Notes: generated by a model from the letters alone, not told the origin. Numbered from the stretch's first letter, positions 1 through 9,325 are shown. The stretch is DNA of 64,000 nucleotides from Rhodoplanes sp963712435 (GCA_963712435.1 CAVQIB010000009.1:129633-193632); one strand, 5' to 3'. A program made the numbers and translations.

Positions 1-475
1 CCCCGCCGTCCGGAGCCGGGACCACGCCTAATCCGCAATTGAATAAGACCGGATCGGGTTCGGGCGGCGGGAGATCAAATAGATCGCCTTTTCAGAACGC
101 CGCATTGTGCTGAATCAACTTTTCTGACCGAGCAGGGGATTTCAAAGCGGGACACCGGCTCGCGCTGTTTCGCGAATGCCGGTATCGAGGACGAAAGCGG
201 ATCAGGAAGCATATGGACGCGCGACCAGCGCGGCCGCGCCCGGGCGTCCCTGCCGCCTACATCTTCCGCCATTTCGGCCGGGGCGGGCCCGATCATCCCA
301 CAGCGAGTGCAGACCATGCGCGGCGGGAAGGCGGACCGGCACCGCTCGCGGACGACCCCGGCGGAGAAGCGGCGGGGAGGGGAGACGACAAGCGGTTTAG
401 GTCCGTCGGTAAGTCCGGCGGCAGGTTCGGTTTCGTCCACAAATGGCCGATATATTCGAACACTGCAACGACTGG
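1..475 (-). other. Decayed gene remnants on the 3-prime side of tRNA-Ser
   Basis: No intact gene is visible. On the minus strand, about 385-255, the translation contains VVRE followed by MVCTRCGMIG, close to VLVRE...MVCARCGIVG in the intact zinc-ribbon gene at 59013-59372. About 180-140 contains AKQREPVSR, also found in the ribbon-helix-helix protein at 61340-61545, with 17 identical bases (cagcgcgagccggtgtc). The order going away from the tRNA (zinc ribbon, then ribbon-helix-helix) is the same as at the tRNA-Lys island on the right. The single open frame covering both pieces also runs through the tRNA, so the frame itself means nothing. I infer leftovers of a tRNA-associated element related to the right-hand one. 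Confidence 0.5.
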
Positions 476-560
476 CGGAAGGGGTGGGATTCGAACCCAC
501 GAGGGTGTGACCCCTGCTGGTTTTCAAGACCAGTGCCTTAAACCGCTCGGCCACCCTTCC
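476..560 (-). tRNA. tRNA-Ser (UGA)
   Basis: On the minus strand the sequence folds as a class II tRNA. The acceptor arms GGAAGGG and CCCTTCC pair, with a G discriminator at 476. The D-arm region is GGCCGAGCGGTTTAAGGC, and the anticodon stem ctggt/accag encloses the loop CTTGAAA (anticodon TGA). A long variable arm and the T-arm GGTTCGAATCC follow. The long variable arm and anticodon fit serine. CCA is not encoded. The 3-prime end faces the decayed remnants at 1-475, a usual place for integration. Confidence 0.95.
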
Positions 561-722
561 GATTGCCCGTCAGCTACTTAGTCGATGAACCGGAGAATTG
601 CCACCGGCGCGGACCCGCAGCGGCGGGGCGGCGGAAGAATGAATGGCGGCGGACCACGGCCATCATCGCCGCAGTCACACGGAAATCCAGGTTGATTTTC
701 TCATCGCCGCACGGAGAGCGAC

Positions 723-744
723 GTCCGGTCCGGAGGGACCGGAC
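723..744 (-). terminator. Hairpin downstream of the carrier-protein-like gene
   Basis: A perfect 8-bp inverted repeat (gtccggtc / gaccggac) with a 6-base loop lies 27 bases past the stop of the minus-strand gene at 771-1166. No T-run follows on that strand, so it may be a weak or Rho-assisted terminator, or simply an RNA-stabilising hairpin. Confidence 0.35.
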
Positions 745-770
745 TTCGCTCCGCCACGCGGGCTGCGTCT

Positions 771-1166
771 TCAGCGCAGGAACGGCTTCTGAGCGGTCAT
801 CGGGTGACGCCGAGGACGCCGCCCCGGCTGCGCGCGGTGACGATAGGATATCGAGTGTCGGCGCAGAAACGGTTGCCGCATCCGGAGCTGAAGCGATTCG
901 TCGCTTTGCGGCTGACGCTGACTCGTTGCTGCGCGCAACGCTTCCCGGGCGCCCGCCGCCAGCTCGGCGACCGTTTGCGCATCTTCCAGATCGCCGGGCA
1001 GTTCGATGCCCAGCCGGACCTCGAGTTCGAGAACGATATACGTGATGGATAGCTGATCGACGCCGAGATCGGAAAAATCAGAATCGCGCGTTATGTCGTC
1101 TGTTTCGGCATTCATGACACCCAGGACTACGTCAATGACGAGTCCTTCCATCAGATCTTCGACCAT
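771..1166 (-). CDS. Acyl-carrier-protein-like protein lacking the phosphopantetheine serine
   Basis: The open frame begins upstream at 1445, but the family-like part starts at the ATG at 1166, which has a purine-rich AGGGGC just before it. Residues 1-80 follow the carrier-protein pattern: a first helix, then DFSDLGVDQLSITYIVLE, the LGIELP segment and TVAEL. In working carriers the Asp-Ser-Leu motif takes the 4-phosphopantetheine arm on Ser; here it reads Asp-Gln-Leu, so the classic attachment residue is missing. About 50 basic residues with no recognisable domain follow and may reflect a lost stop. It stands alone, with no synthase beside it. It may be a non-acylated, structural or regulatory relative of ACP. 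The family call is moderately sure and no function is proposed. Confidence 0.6.
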   Translation of the reverse strand: MVEDLMEGLVIDVVLGVMNAETDDITRDSDFSDLGVDQLSITYIVLELEVRLGIELPGDLEDAQTVAELAAGAREALRAATSQRQPQSDESLQLRMRQPFLRRHSISYRHRAQPGRRPRRHPMTAQKPFLR

Positions 1167-1737
1167 GCCCCTGATCCCCCAGCCCCCTGATTTAACCAAA
1201 GTAAACGGCGTCTGCGGCGTAAACCGGGCAAGCTCTCCTTTTCGGGCAAGAAAACTGAAGTATTCGCAGTCGCCCCGCGGGCGGGCGACGACGGCGCTCG
1301 CCGCCGCGCCGAAGAGGACTCTTTCAATCGGCGTAGCGTGCGTCGGCACGCTGCGCTTCGTCACTCGCACGCATGCCTGCATGAACGGCTCGCGATGCGC
1401 ATCTCTCTCGCCGCCGCCGGTCGCGCGCCCGCCCACACGGGGCATCGATGGGCGGCGCCCCGGGCGCGGCGCTCTCTCGGTCCGACGCGACTGGCGCTGG
1501 CGGCCATGGTGGAGGTCAGACGCCGGTCGGACCGCGGCGGTCTTTTTTCTGCTTTATTTACCAAACTAATTGGATCGGTTCGGGCGGGGGCTTGATCCTA
1601 TTCCAGTCGCAAGTCTCCGGCCTGCTCGGCGTGCGCGGTCTCCGGGCCGGTGAACCGCCGCTGCGCGGATCGCGAACTGGGTCGCCGTCGGATACCCGGC
1701 GCCGGGTAGGCATTACGGGGAGGGGGAACCTCAGCCG
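1167..1737. other. Intergenic stretch without a convincing gene
   Basis: The region is GC-rich. Open frames exist on both strands, but none shows a family motif, a clear ribosome site or sensible composition. The leader of the carrier-protein-like gene lies at the left end, an orphan terminator hairpin at 1530-1548, and the ribosome site of rlpA (ggggaggggg) at the right end. Confidence 0.5.
1530..1548 (+). terminator. Orphan Rho-independent terminator
   Basis: The hairpin gaccg-cgg-cggtc is followed at once by TTTTTT on the plus strand, the classic intrinsic terminator layout. No plus-strand protein gene precedes it, so it may end a small RNA transcribed somewhere in 1170-1530. The short stem makes chance occurrence possible. 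Confidence 0.4.
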
Positions 1738-2457
1738 ATGGTCTGGGGGGCGAAGCGGGGGGGTTGGGCATGCGTCGGGCGCCTCGGCGCGGCGGCCGCG
1801 TGCTTTGCGCTCGCGAACTGCGGGTCCGACCTGCGCCAAATCGATCCGCAATACGGCGTCGCGGCGAGCCCGCGCGTCGCCCACCTGGCCGATATTCCCG
1901 GGGGCGGAGGCGGCTACCTCATCGGCAAGCCCTATGTCGTCGCCAACCGCCTATACGTTCCGCAGGAGAACCCGAACTATCGCGCCGAGGGCCTGGCGTC
2001 CTGGTACGGACCCGACTTCCACGGCCGGCGCACCGCGAATGGCGAAGTGTTCAACATGCACATGATGTCGGCGGCCCATCCGACGCTGCCGCTGCCGAGC
2101 TATGTGCGGGTGACCAATCTCGGCAATGGCCGCTCCATCATTCTGCGGGCCAACGACCGCGGGCCGTTCCACAGCAACCGCATCGTCGACGTTTCGGTCA
2201 AGGCGGCCGACATGCTCGGATTTTCCAAGCACGGCGTCGCGCGCGTGCGGGTGGAATATGTAGGCCGCGCCCCGCTCGAAGGCGCCGACGACGGCGTGCT
2301 GATGGCGACGCTGCGCGAAGGCCAGCCGGCGCCCGCGCCCTCGCTGGTCATGGTCGCCGCGACGCGCCCCTTCGTTCCCGTGATGCGGGCGGCCGGTCCG
2401 GTGCTCGGCCCGGTGCCCGTCCCGCCCGACCGCCCCTTCGCCCTCGGCCGCCTCTAG
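1738..2457 (+). CDS. rlpA: RlpA-family lipoprotein (septal ring lytic transglycosylase family)
   Basis: This is a 239-residue lipoprotein. An N-terminal hydrophobic stretch ends in the lipobox LANC with the lipidated Cys at residue 28. Residues about 80-170 form the RlpA double-psi beta-barrel, with ASWYGPDFHGRRTANGE and the RANDRGPFH segment carrying the conserved Asp. RlpA proteins bind or cleave denuded peptidoglycan at the division septum. No SPOR domain is present, as in many Rhizobiales versions, so septal targeting is unproven. The ATG start has a strong ribosome site (ggggaggggg). The frame is intact. The next gene is dacA, another peptidoglycan enzyme, the usual neighbour in this order. 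Confidence 0.88.
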   Translation: MVWGAKRGGWACVGRLGAAAACFALANCGSDLRQIDPQYGVAASPRVAHLADIPGGGGGYLIGKPYVVANRLYVPQENPNYRAEGLASWYGPDFHGRRTANGEVFNMHMMSAAHPTLPLPSYVRVTNLGNGRSIILRANDRGPFHSNRIVDVSVKAADMLGFSKHGVARVRVEYVGRAPLEGADDGVLMATLREGQPAPAPSLVMVAATRPFVPVMRAAGPVLGPVPVPPDRPFALGRL

Positions 2458-2500
2458 CGTTGCGACTCCACGCTTGTCTCCTCAAGGGAGTGCGTTCGCG

Positions 2501-2603
2501 CTCCCTCCCCCTGAAAGGGGGAGGGTCAGGGTGGGGGTCGCGTGAGGTTGACCCCCTCCCGGCGAGCTTCGCTCGCCGACCTCCCCCTTCCAGGGGGAGG
2601 TCG
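2501..2603. repeat. Mosaic of palindromes, REP-like
   Basis: Three hairpins lie in series between rlpA and dacA: cctcccc..ggggagg around 2503-2524, ggcgagc-ttc-gctcgcc around 2561-2577, and cctcccc..ggggagg around 2580-2600. This arrangement is typical of REP-like intergenic repeats of Rhizobiales. Related GGGGGAGGG palindromes occur near 9326-9393, and a REP pair sits inside aceF. Confidence 0.65.
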
Positions 2604-2854
2604 GATCAGCAGCGCATCGGTTTCACGCCGATCCAGTGCACAGATGCAACGTGAACCTTTTGCAAGTGCCGCAACGCTAGCGATTTGGCCGGGCGCTGTC
2701 TCTGCGCATATAACCTTCCCGTGAGGGCGGTGCCGACCGCGCCCTGCGCCATTGTTCAGGCCAAGTCCGGGGCCTAACAAATGACGTGACGAATGACGCG
2801 GACCCGGTCGCCCAAAGTCGGTTGGGTCGACAAGCGATAACTGAGGAAGAACAG

Positions 2855-4088
2855 GTGCTTGGAACGGCAGTTTTCCGGTTTGGATCAGGAATCCTCACGA
2901 TCATCGGCCTGCTGGGTCTGCTCGTGGTCGCGGGCGCGGCGCCGAACCCGGTCTCCGGGCCGAAGAAAGAGGATGGCGGTTTCCAGACCAGCGCGCCGTA
3001 CGCCATCCTGATCGACGCCGAAACCGGGACGGTCCTGTTCGAGAAGAGCGCCGACGAGCTGACGGCGCCGTCGAGCCTCGCCAAGCTGATGACCGCCGAG
3101 GTCGTGTTCAACGAGATCACGCAGGGCCGGCTCAAGCCTCGACGACGAAATGATGATCAGCGAGAACGCCTGGCGCCGGGGCGGCGCGCCCTCGCGCACG
3201 TCCAGCATGTTCGCGCCGATCCACAGCCGGGTCAGGGTGGAGGATCTCCTGCACGGGCTGATCATCCAGTCCGCCAACGACGCCTGCGATCGCGCTTGCG
3301 CGAAGGGATTTCCGGCAACGAGCGCGCCTTCGCCGTTCTGATGAACAACGCGGGCGCGCGAACTCGGCCTCGTCAAATCCAACTTCGCCAATTCGACCGG
3401 CCTGCCCGACCCGGCCCAGAAAGTCACCGTGCGCGAGCTCGCCAAGCTCGCCCAGCACATCATCCGCACCTATCCGGACTTCTATCCGATCTACGGCGAG
3501 AGGGAGTTCACCTGGAACAAGATCCGCCAGCAGAACCGCAATCCGCTGCTCGCGCTCAATATCGGCGCCGACGGCATGAAGACCGGCTACACCGCGGAGG
3601 GCGGGTTACGGCCTGGTCGGCTCGGCCGTCCAGAACGGCTTGCGGCTGATCGTCGTGGTCAACGGCCTGAAGACGGCGAAGGACCGCGCCGACGAGGCGA
3701 AGAAACTGCTCGAATGGGGCTTCAGCGGGTTCGAGCAGCGCCCGCTGTTCGCCGAGGGGCAGACGATCGGCGAGGCCAAGGTGTTTGGCGGGCACGCAGG
3801 CCTCGGTGCCGCTGGTCGGCCCGCGCGCGATCTCGCTGCTGATTCCGCGCAACAGCAATGATCGGATCATCGCGCGAAGATCGTCTATACCGGGCCGGTG
3901 CCGGCGCCGGTCCAGGAGGGGCAGCAGATCGGCACGCTGAAGGTCTAGCGCGGCGACGAATGTCGCGCTCGAAGTGCCGCTGCAGGCAGCCGAAAGCGTC
4001 GAGCGCGGCAATCTCTCGCGGCGCGCCTTCGATGCGGCGTCGGAACTCGTCATCGGACTGTTCCGCGCCGGCATCAGCGAAGATATAG
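2855..4088 (+). CDS. dacA: D-alanyl-D-alanine carboxypeptidase, reading frame broken
   Basis: This penicillin-binding protein 5-type enzyme trims the terminal D-Ala of peptidoglycan stem peptides in the periplasm. The GTG at 2855 has the ribosome site gaggaag and starts a signal peptide; an earlier in-frame GTG at 2786 lacks one. The catalytic motifs are all present: SLAK (Ser-x-x-Lys), SAND (Ser-x-Asn) and KTGYT (Lys-Thr-Gly). The C-terminal beta domain ends at the TAG at 4086-4088. The frame is interrupted at least seven times, for example near 3136, 3287, 3352, 3604 and 3789, each repaired by removing one base. A TAG at 3946-3948 stands where the family context suggests Trp. I infer one enzyme with sequence damage, though real decay is possible. 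Confidence 0.82.
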
Positions 4089-4108
4089 CGTCAGGCGGGC
4101 CGCGAGAC

Positions 4109-4788
4109 ATGCGCGGGCAAGTTCATCACGTTCGAAGGCGGCGAGGGCACCGGCAAGTCCACCCAGGCGGCGCTGCTGGCGGAGCGGCTGAAGGCGCTCG
4201 GCATCGACGTCGTGCTCACGCGCGAGCCCGGCGGCTCGGCCGGCGCGGAAGTCATCCGGCATGTCCTCCTGTCCGGCGCCGCCAAGCCGCTCGGCCCGGA
4301 GGCCGAGGCGATGCTGTTCGCGGCGGCGCGCGCCGATCACCTCGACCACGATCATCCGGCCGGCGCTCGCAGCGCGGCGACTGGGTGGTCTGCGACCGCT
4401 TCGTCGATTCGACCCGCGTCTATCAGGGCGCGCTCGGCAAGGTCGATCCGCGCCTGATCTGCGCGGCCTCGAGCGGGTGACCGTCGGCGACGCCATGCCC
4501 GACCTCACCTTCATCCTCGACGTCGCCCGCGAAGTCGGGCTTGCAGCGCGCGCGCAGCCGCCGCGGCGAGGGCGCGGCCGACCGCTTCGAGAACGAGGCG
4601 GCTGGATTTTCACGAAGCAGCTGCGCGACGCCTATCGGGAGATCGCCGCGCGACGAACCCGGCCGCTGCATCCTGATCGATGCGGACGCGGCCGAGGAGA
4701 AGGTCGCCGAGCGAGATCTGGACGCCGTGCGTCGAGCGGCTCGGCTCGGCCCCGGTCGAAATGGCGGCCGGGGTTCTGCGGCCGATGA
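4109..4788 (+). CDS. tmk: Thymidylate kinase, reading frame broken
   Basis: Tmk phosphorylates dTMP to dTDP in the cytoplasm and is essential. After removing one extra G near 4116, the N-terminus reads FITFEGGEGTGKSTQ, which contains the P-loop. LTREPGG, the DR(F/Y) element CDRFVDSTRVYQG and the lid region RARSRRGEGAADRFE follow. About 220 residues fits the family. Several single-base errors break the frame, for instance near 4349, 4460 and 4543. The stop is inferred as the TGA at 4786-4788, overlapping the start of holB. Its place between dacA and holB is the standard order. Confidence 0.82.
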
Positions 4789-5845
4789 GCGCGGCGCGAG
4801 CCGAGCCGGCCGCAACCGACGCCGCCGCATCCGCGCGACGACCGGCACGCTGTACGGCCATGCAGCGGCCGAGCAGGCGCTGCTCGCCGCCTATCGCAGC
4901 GGGCGCATGCCGCATGCCTGGCTGATCGGCGGCGCCCGCCGGCATCGGCAAGGCGACGCTCGCCTATCGCATGGCGCGCTTCGTGCTCGCCCATCCCGAT
5001 CCCGCGGCGCCCGGCGGTGCAGGCGCGCGCCATCGCTCGCGGTCGCGCCCGACCATCCGGTCGCGCGCCGCGTCGCGGCGCAGGCGCAGGGCGATCTCCT
5101 GGTGCTGGAGCGCACGGATCAACGAGAAGACCGGCAAGCTGCTTCACAGGACATCCCGGTCGACGACGTGCGGCGCACGGTGTCGTTCTTCGGCTCGACC
5201 GCGGGCGAGGGCGGCTGGCGCGTCGCGATCGTCGATGCGGTCGACGAGCTCAACGCGGCCGGGCGCCAACGCGCTGCTCAAGATCCTGGAGGAGCCGCCG
5301 CGCGCGCTCCCTGCTGCTGCTCGTCAGCCACGCGCCGGCGCGCGCTGCTGCCGACCATCCGCTCGCGCTGCCGGCGTGCTGGCGCTGCGCCCGCTCGATC
5401 GGCCGACGATCGTGGCCGCCGCCGCCGCGGCGCTCGGACGCGACGCCGGCCGATCCCGATCTCGTCGAGGCGGCCGCCGCCGCCGACGGCAGCGTCGCGC
5501 GCGCGATCGCCCTGCTGCGGCGGGCCGCTGCTGGCCGTGCGCGAGCGCGTGCACGAACTGCTCGGCGCGCTGCCGGCGGTCGATCCGCGCGCGCTGCATG
5601 CGCTCGGCGACAGCCTCGACCGGGCCGACCGCGACGCCGCTCGACGCCTTCGTCGACACGGTGCGCGCGTGGCTGTCGGCGAGCTGCGCCGCGAGCCGCA
5701 GGAGCTCGGCCGCCTCGCGCCGCTGGCCGAGGTGTGGGAGCCGGCTCAACCGCGCCGCGACGCGACGTCGACGACCTACAATCTCGACCGCAAGCCGCTC
5801 GTTTTCGCCGTGTTCGGCTGGCTTGCCGAGGCCGCGCGCGGTTGA
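4785..5845 (+). CDS. holB: DNA polymerase III subunit delta-prime, reading frame broken
   Basis: HolB is the stator of the clamp loader that opens the sliding clamp. The repaired translation has the family opening TLYGHAAAEQALLAAYRSGR-MPHAWL, the P-loop-like GGPAGIGKATLA, INEKTGKL, and NALLKILEEPP (the SRC/sensor region), then a C-terminal domain ending in AVFGWLAEAARG. Frame breaks are frequent (near 4842, 4935, 5015, 5262, 5306, 5387 and others), mostly one extra base. The ATG at 4785 overlaps the inferred tmk stop by ATGA. The gene is essential, so artefact is likelier than loss. Confidence 0.8.
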
Positions 5846-5936
5846 TACCTCGTCTGCGGGCCGTCGTGGCCGTCGCCAGTCCCGGCCTGTCCACCTTGTG
5901 TCCTGGCGGAACTCAGTGCCTGCGAGCTCATCCGTA

Positions 5937-7522
5937 ATGGCGTCGAAGCCGCTATTCTACATCACCACCGCGATCGCCTATCCGAACGGCGCCGCCGCAT
6001 ATCGGCCACGCCTATGAGGCGATCGCGACCGACGCGATCGCGCGCTTCATGCGGCTCGACGGCTACGACGTGTTCTTCCTGACCGGCACCGACGAGCACG
6101 GCATCAAGATGCTGCAGACCGCGGCCAAGGAGGGCATGACGCGCGCGCGAACTCGTCGAGCGCAACGTGCCGCGGTTCCAGGCCATGGTCGCGCGCATGA
6201 ACTGCTCGAACGACGATTTCATCCGCACCACCGAGGAGCGCCACCACCGCTCGTCGCCAGGCGATCTGGGAGCGCATGGCGGCGAACGGCGACATCTATC
6301 TCGACGAAGTATGCCGGCTGGTACTCGGTGCGCGACGAGGCGTATCTACGGCGAGGACGAGACGACGCGTCGAGCGAGGACGGCGTGCGGCTGCGGACCG
6401 ACCGGCACGCCGGTCGAATGGGTCGAGGAGGAGAGCTATTTCTTCCGGCTCTCGGCCTATCAGGACAAGCTGCTCGATCTCTACGCGCGCGCGCCCGATT
6501 TCGTGCTGCCGAAGGAGCGGCTGAACGAGGTGGCGAGCTTCGTGCGCGGCGGACTGCAGGACCTCTCGATCTCGCGCACCACCTTCGACTGGGGCATCCG
6601 CGTGCCGGGCGACCCCAAGCACATCATGTATGTGTGGGTCGACGCGCTGACGAATTACATCACCGGCGTCGGCTTCCCCGATACCGACAGCGAGATGTTC
6701 CGGCGCTACTGGCCGGCCGACCTGCACGTGATCGGCAAGGACATCGTGCGCTTCCACGCGGTCTACTGGCCGGCCTTCCTGATGTCGGCCGGCGTCGAGC
6801 TGCCGCGCCGCGTGTTCAGCCACGGCTTTCTGTTCAACCGCGGCGAGAAAATGTCGAAGTCGGTCGGCAACGTGATCGACCCGTTCGCGCTGGCCGACGC
6901 CTATGGCGTCGACCCGCTCCGCTATTTCTTCCTGCGCGAGGTTCCGTTCGGGCAGGACGGCAACTACAGCCACGAGGCGATCGTCGCGCGCATCAATGCC
7001 GATCTCGCCAACGATCTCGGCAATCTCGCGCAGCGCTCGCTGACCATGATCGGCGAAGGGGTTTGCCGGCCGGCTGCCGGCGCCGGGCGCGTTCACCGCG
7101 AACGACGAGGCGATCCTCGCTGCGGCCGACGCGATGATCGGCAAGGCGCGCGAGGCGATGGCGACCCAGCAGCTTCACCAGGTGCTGAACGCCGTCTGGG
7201 CGGTGGTCGCCGACGCCAATCGCTATTTCGCCGGCGAAGCGCCGTGGGCGCTCGCCAAGACGAACCCCGAGCGCCAGGGCACGGTGCTCTACGTCACCGC
7301 CGAGGTGCTGCGGCAGGTCGCGATCCTGGCGCAGCCCTTCATGCCCGAATCGGCCGCGCGAAGCTGCTCGACCTGCTCGGCGTTCCGGCCGACGAGCGCA
7401 GTTTCTCGACGCTCGGCGGCGCGACGCGGATCGCGCCGGGCATCGGCGCTGCCCGCCGCCCGCGCCGGTCTTCCCGCGCTATGTCGAACCGGCGGACCGG
7501 CAAGGAGACGGCCCCGCAATGA
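5937..7522 (+). CDS. metG: Methionyl-tRNA synthetase, reading frame broken
   Basis: This class I aminoacyl-tRNA synthetase charges tRNA-Met. After repair, the HIGH element reads AYPNGAPHIGHAYEAIATD. The KMSKS loop GEKMSKSVGNV is intact near 6848-6880, and the long stretch 6430-7050 is in one frame (VPGDPKHIMYVWVDALTNY). There is no C-terminal tRNA-binding EMAP domain, as in many alphaproteobacterial forms of about 520 residues. Extra bases occur near 5992, 6143, 6262, 6310, 6345, 6371-6379 and 6400. It follows holB and normally precedes tatD; here a toxin-antitoxin module lies between. Confidence 0.88.
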
Positions 7523-7690
7523 TGCTCGTTCGCTGGGATGGTCTGAGTGTCTAAATCTTACGGGCGGGACAGCCCTCTTCGCGACAAGGCGCGCCCCTCG
7601 CGCGTCCCCCGGGTCGGCCCGGAGGTGGCGAGCGCGTAGGCGGCGCTCACGTTGACCGATCCGCCAACGGCGGCCACCCACTGGCGCTTG

Positions 7691-7735
7691 CAGGATATCC
7701 TGACGGATGATATCCTCTTAGCCAGAGGATATCAT
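7691..7735 (+). promoter_or_regulatory. Palindromic operator of the vapBC module
   Basis: Two palindromes sit just upstream of vapB: caggatatcctg (7691-7702, perfect) and the 12-bp inverted repeat atgatatcctct / agaggatatcat (7707-7718 and 7724-7735) around a 5-base spacer. They end 10 bases before the vapB ATG, so a bound VapB-VapC complex would cover the promoter or translation start, as in known autoregulated modules. The shared GGATATC half-sites suggest two adjacent dimer sites. Confidence 0.7.
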
Positions 7736-7745
7736 TGAGGTCGCC

Positions 7746-7976
7746 ATGCAGGTCGCCAAATGGGGCAACAGCCTCGCGGTGCGGTTGCCCAAGAAGCTTG
7801 TCGAAGAGCTGAAGCTCAGGCCGGGCGATGAACTCGCTATCGTCGAGGCGTCGCAGCGGATGCTTGCGGTCACAAAGATCGATCGACGCAAGACGGCGCT
7901 GGAACGCATGGCTGCGCGGCGCTGGACCCCTCCGGACGACTACCGCTTCGATCGTGACGAGGCGCATGAGCGGTGA
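7746..7976 (+). CDS. vapB: AbrB/MazE-fold antitoxin of a VapBC module
   Basis: This 76-residue protein has the swapped-hairpin AbrB/SpoVT fold: VAKWGNSLAVRLPKKLVEEL, then LRPGDELAIV. The C-terminal 35 residues, rich in basic and acidic residues, are expected to wrap around the toxin. By family knowledge it neutralises VapC and represses its own operon through the palindromes at 7691-7735. The last bases overlap the toxin start (GTGA), so the two are translationally coupled. The frame is intact, unlike the flanking metG and tatD. The module breaks the common metG-tatD neighbourhood, which suggests it was inserted. Confidence 0.85.
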   Translation: MQVAKWGNSLAVRLPKKLVEELKLRPGDELAIVEASQRMLAVTKIDRRKTALERMAARRWTPPDDYRFDRDEAHER

Positions 7977-8371
7977 GCGTCTTCCTCGACACCAACATTC
8001 TCGTCTATGCGCAGACGAGCGGCGCCAAGGCCGACAAAGCGCGCGAGCTGCTCGGGGCCGGCGGCAAGTTGAGCGTTCAAGTGCTCAACGAATTCGTCGC
8101 CGTTACGCGGCGCAAGCTGCAGAAGGATTGGAACGAAATCGGCGAAGCGATCGACGACGCGCTGGCGCTCGTCGATCCGCCGCTGCCGATCACCTTCGAT
8201 ACACACGCGACGGCGATGTCGCTCGCGCGCGTCCACGACTTTTCCTTCTACGATGCGCTCATCGTCGCCTCGGCGCTTGAAGCGGGTTGTGATACGCTTT
8301 TCACTGAGGACATGCAGCACGGCCGAAGGGTCGAGAGTGTCGTCATCGTCAATCCGTTCGCGCCGCCATAA
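7973..8371 (+). CDS. vapC: PIN-domain ribonuclease toxin
   Basis: This 132-residue PIN-domain protein carries the acidic metal-binding set: FLDTNILVYAQT near the N-terminus (Asp), LNEFVAVTRRK (Glu), and SFYDALIVASALEAGC followed by LFTEDM (Asp residues). VapC toxins cut tRNA or rRNA when freed from VapB. The GTG start overlaps the vapB stop by 4 bases. The frame is intact with all expected acidic residues, so the toxin looks functional. Confidence 0.88.
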   Translation: MSVFLDTNILVYAQTSGAKADKARELLGAGGKLSVQVLNEFVAVTRRKLQKDWNEIGEAIDDALALVDPPLPITFDTHATAMSLARVHDFSFYDALIVASALEAGCDTLFTEDMQHGRRVESVVIVNPFAPP

Positions 8372-8441
8372 AAAGCCAATCTTCGCGCCTTCGCCAGCAG
8401 CCGTCTACGGCGCGAAAACAACGTGAGCCGGAAAGAACTTG

Positions 8442-9244
8442 ATGATGCTCGTCGATTCCCACTGCCATCTGGATTTCCCCGACTTTGCGCCCGATCTCGA
8501 CGGCGTCGTCGCGCGGGCGGAGGCCGGCGGGATCGGCCGCATGGTCACGATCTCGACCCGCGTTCGCCGGCACGACGCGCTGCTCGCCATCGCCGAGCGG
8601 TTTCCCTCCGTGTTCTGCTCGGTCGGCACGCATCCGCATCACGCCGCGGAAGAACGCGACGTGACGCTCGCCGAGCTGCGTCGACCGCGCCGCGCTGCCG
8701 AAGGTGGTCGCGATCGGCGAGGCGGGGCTCGACTATTTCTACGACCGCAGCCCGCGCGACGTGCAGGAGCGCGTGTTCCGCACCCACATCGCCGCGGCGC
8801 GCGAGAGCGGCCTGCCGCTCGTCATCCACACCCGCGACGCCGACGCCGACATGGCCCGCATTCTCGAGGAGGAAACCGGCAAGGCGAGCTTCGTCGCCGT
8901 GCTGCATTGCTTCACCGCGCGGCCGCGATCTTGCCCAGCGCGCGATCGCGCTCGGGCACTACATCTCCTTCACCGGCATTCTCACCTACAAGAAATCCGA
9001 TGAGCTGCGCTCGATCGCAGCGACGCTGCCGCCCGACCGCATCCTGGTCGAAACCGACGCGCCCTATCTCGCCCCCAACTCCCGCCGCGGCAAGCGCAAC
9101 GAGCCCGCTTTCGTGGCCGAGACGGCCAGGGTGCTGGCCGACACGCGCGGCGCCTCGCTCGAGACGATCGCCCGCGAGACCACCGAGAATTTTTTCCGGC
9201 TCTTCGCCAAGACGCCGCGGCCGGACGCAGCGGCAACGGCATGA
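8442..9244 (+). CDS. tatD: TatD-family metal-dependent deoxyribonuclease, frame broken twice
   Basis: This TIM-barrel hydrolase has the metal motif DSHCHLDFPDF, VGTHPHHA, GEAGLDYFYDRSP, IHTRDAD and ETDAPYLAP in order, 266 residues after repair. TatD/YcfH-type enzymes act on DNA 3-prime ends or related phosphoesters in the cytoplasm. One extra C at about 8680 and another at about 8929 break the frame; removing them restores ELVDRAALP and TARPDLAQRA. The ATG at 8442 follows ggaaagaac. The ATG at 8445 and a TTG at 8439 are alternatives. Confidence 0.85.
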
Positions 9245-9325
9245 AGAAACGATCACCGGCGCTCAAGCATTTCGTCGCCAGGGCTCGGCGCGTTCGGGCT
9301 TCGCCGCGACATTCCATGTATTGCG

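Noticed and set aside
75..554. A 159-residue minus-strand open frame at the left edge
   Set aside because: It passes through tRNA-Ser. Only the word matches inside it are of interest, as decayed remnants.
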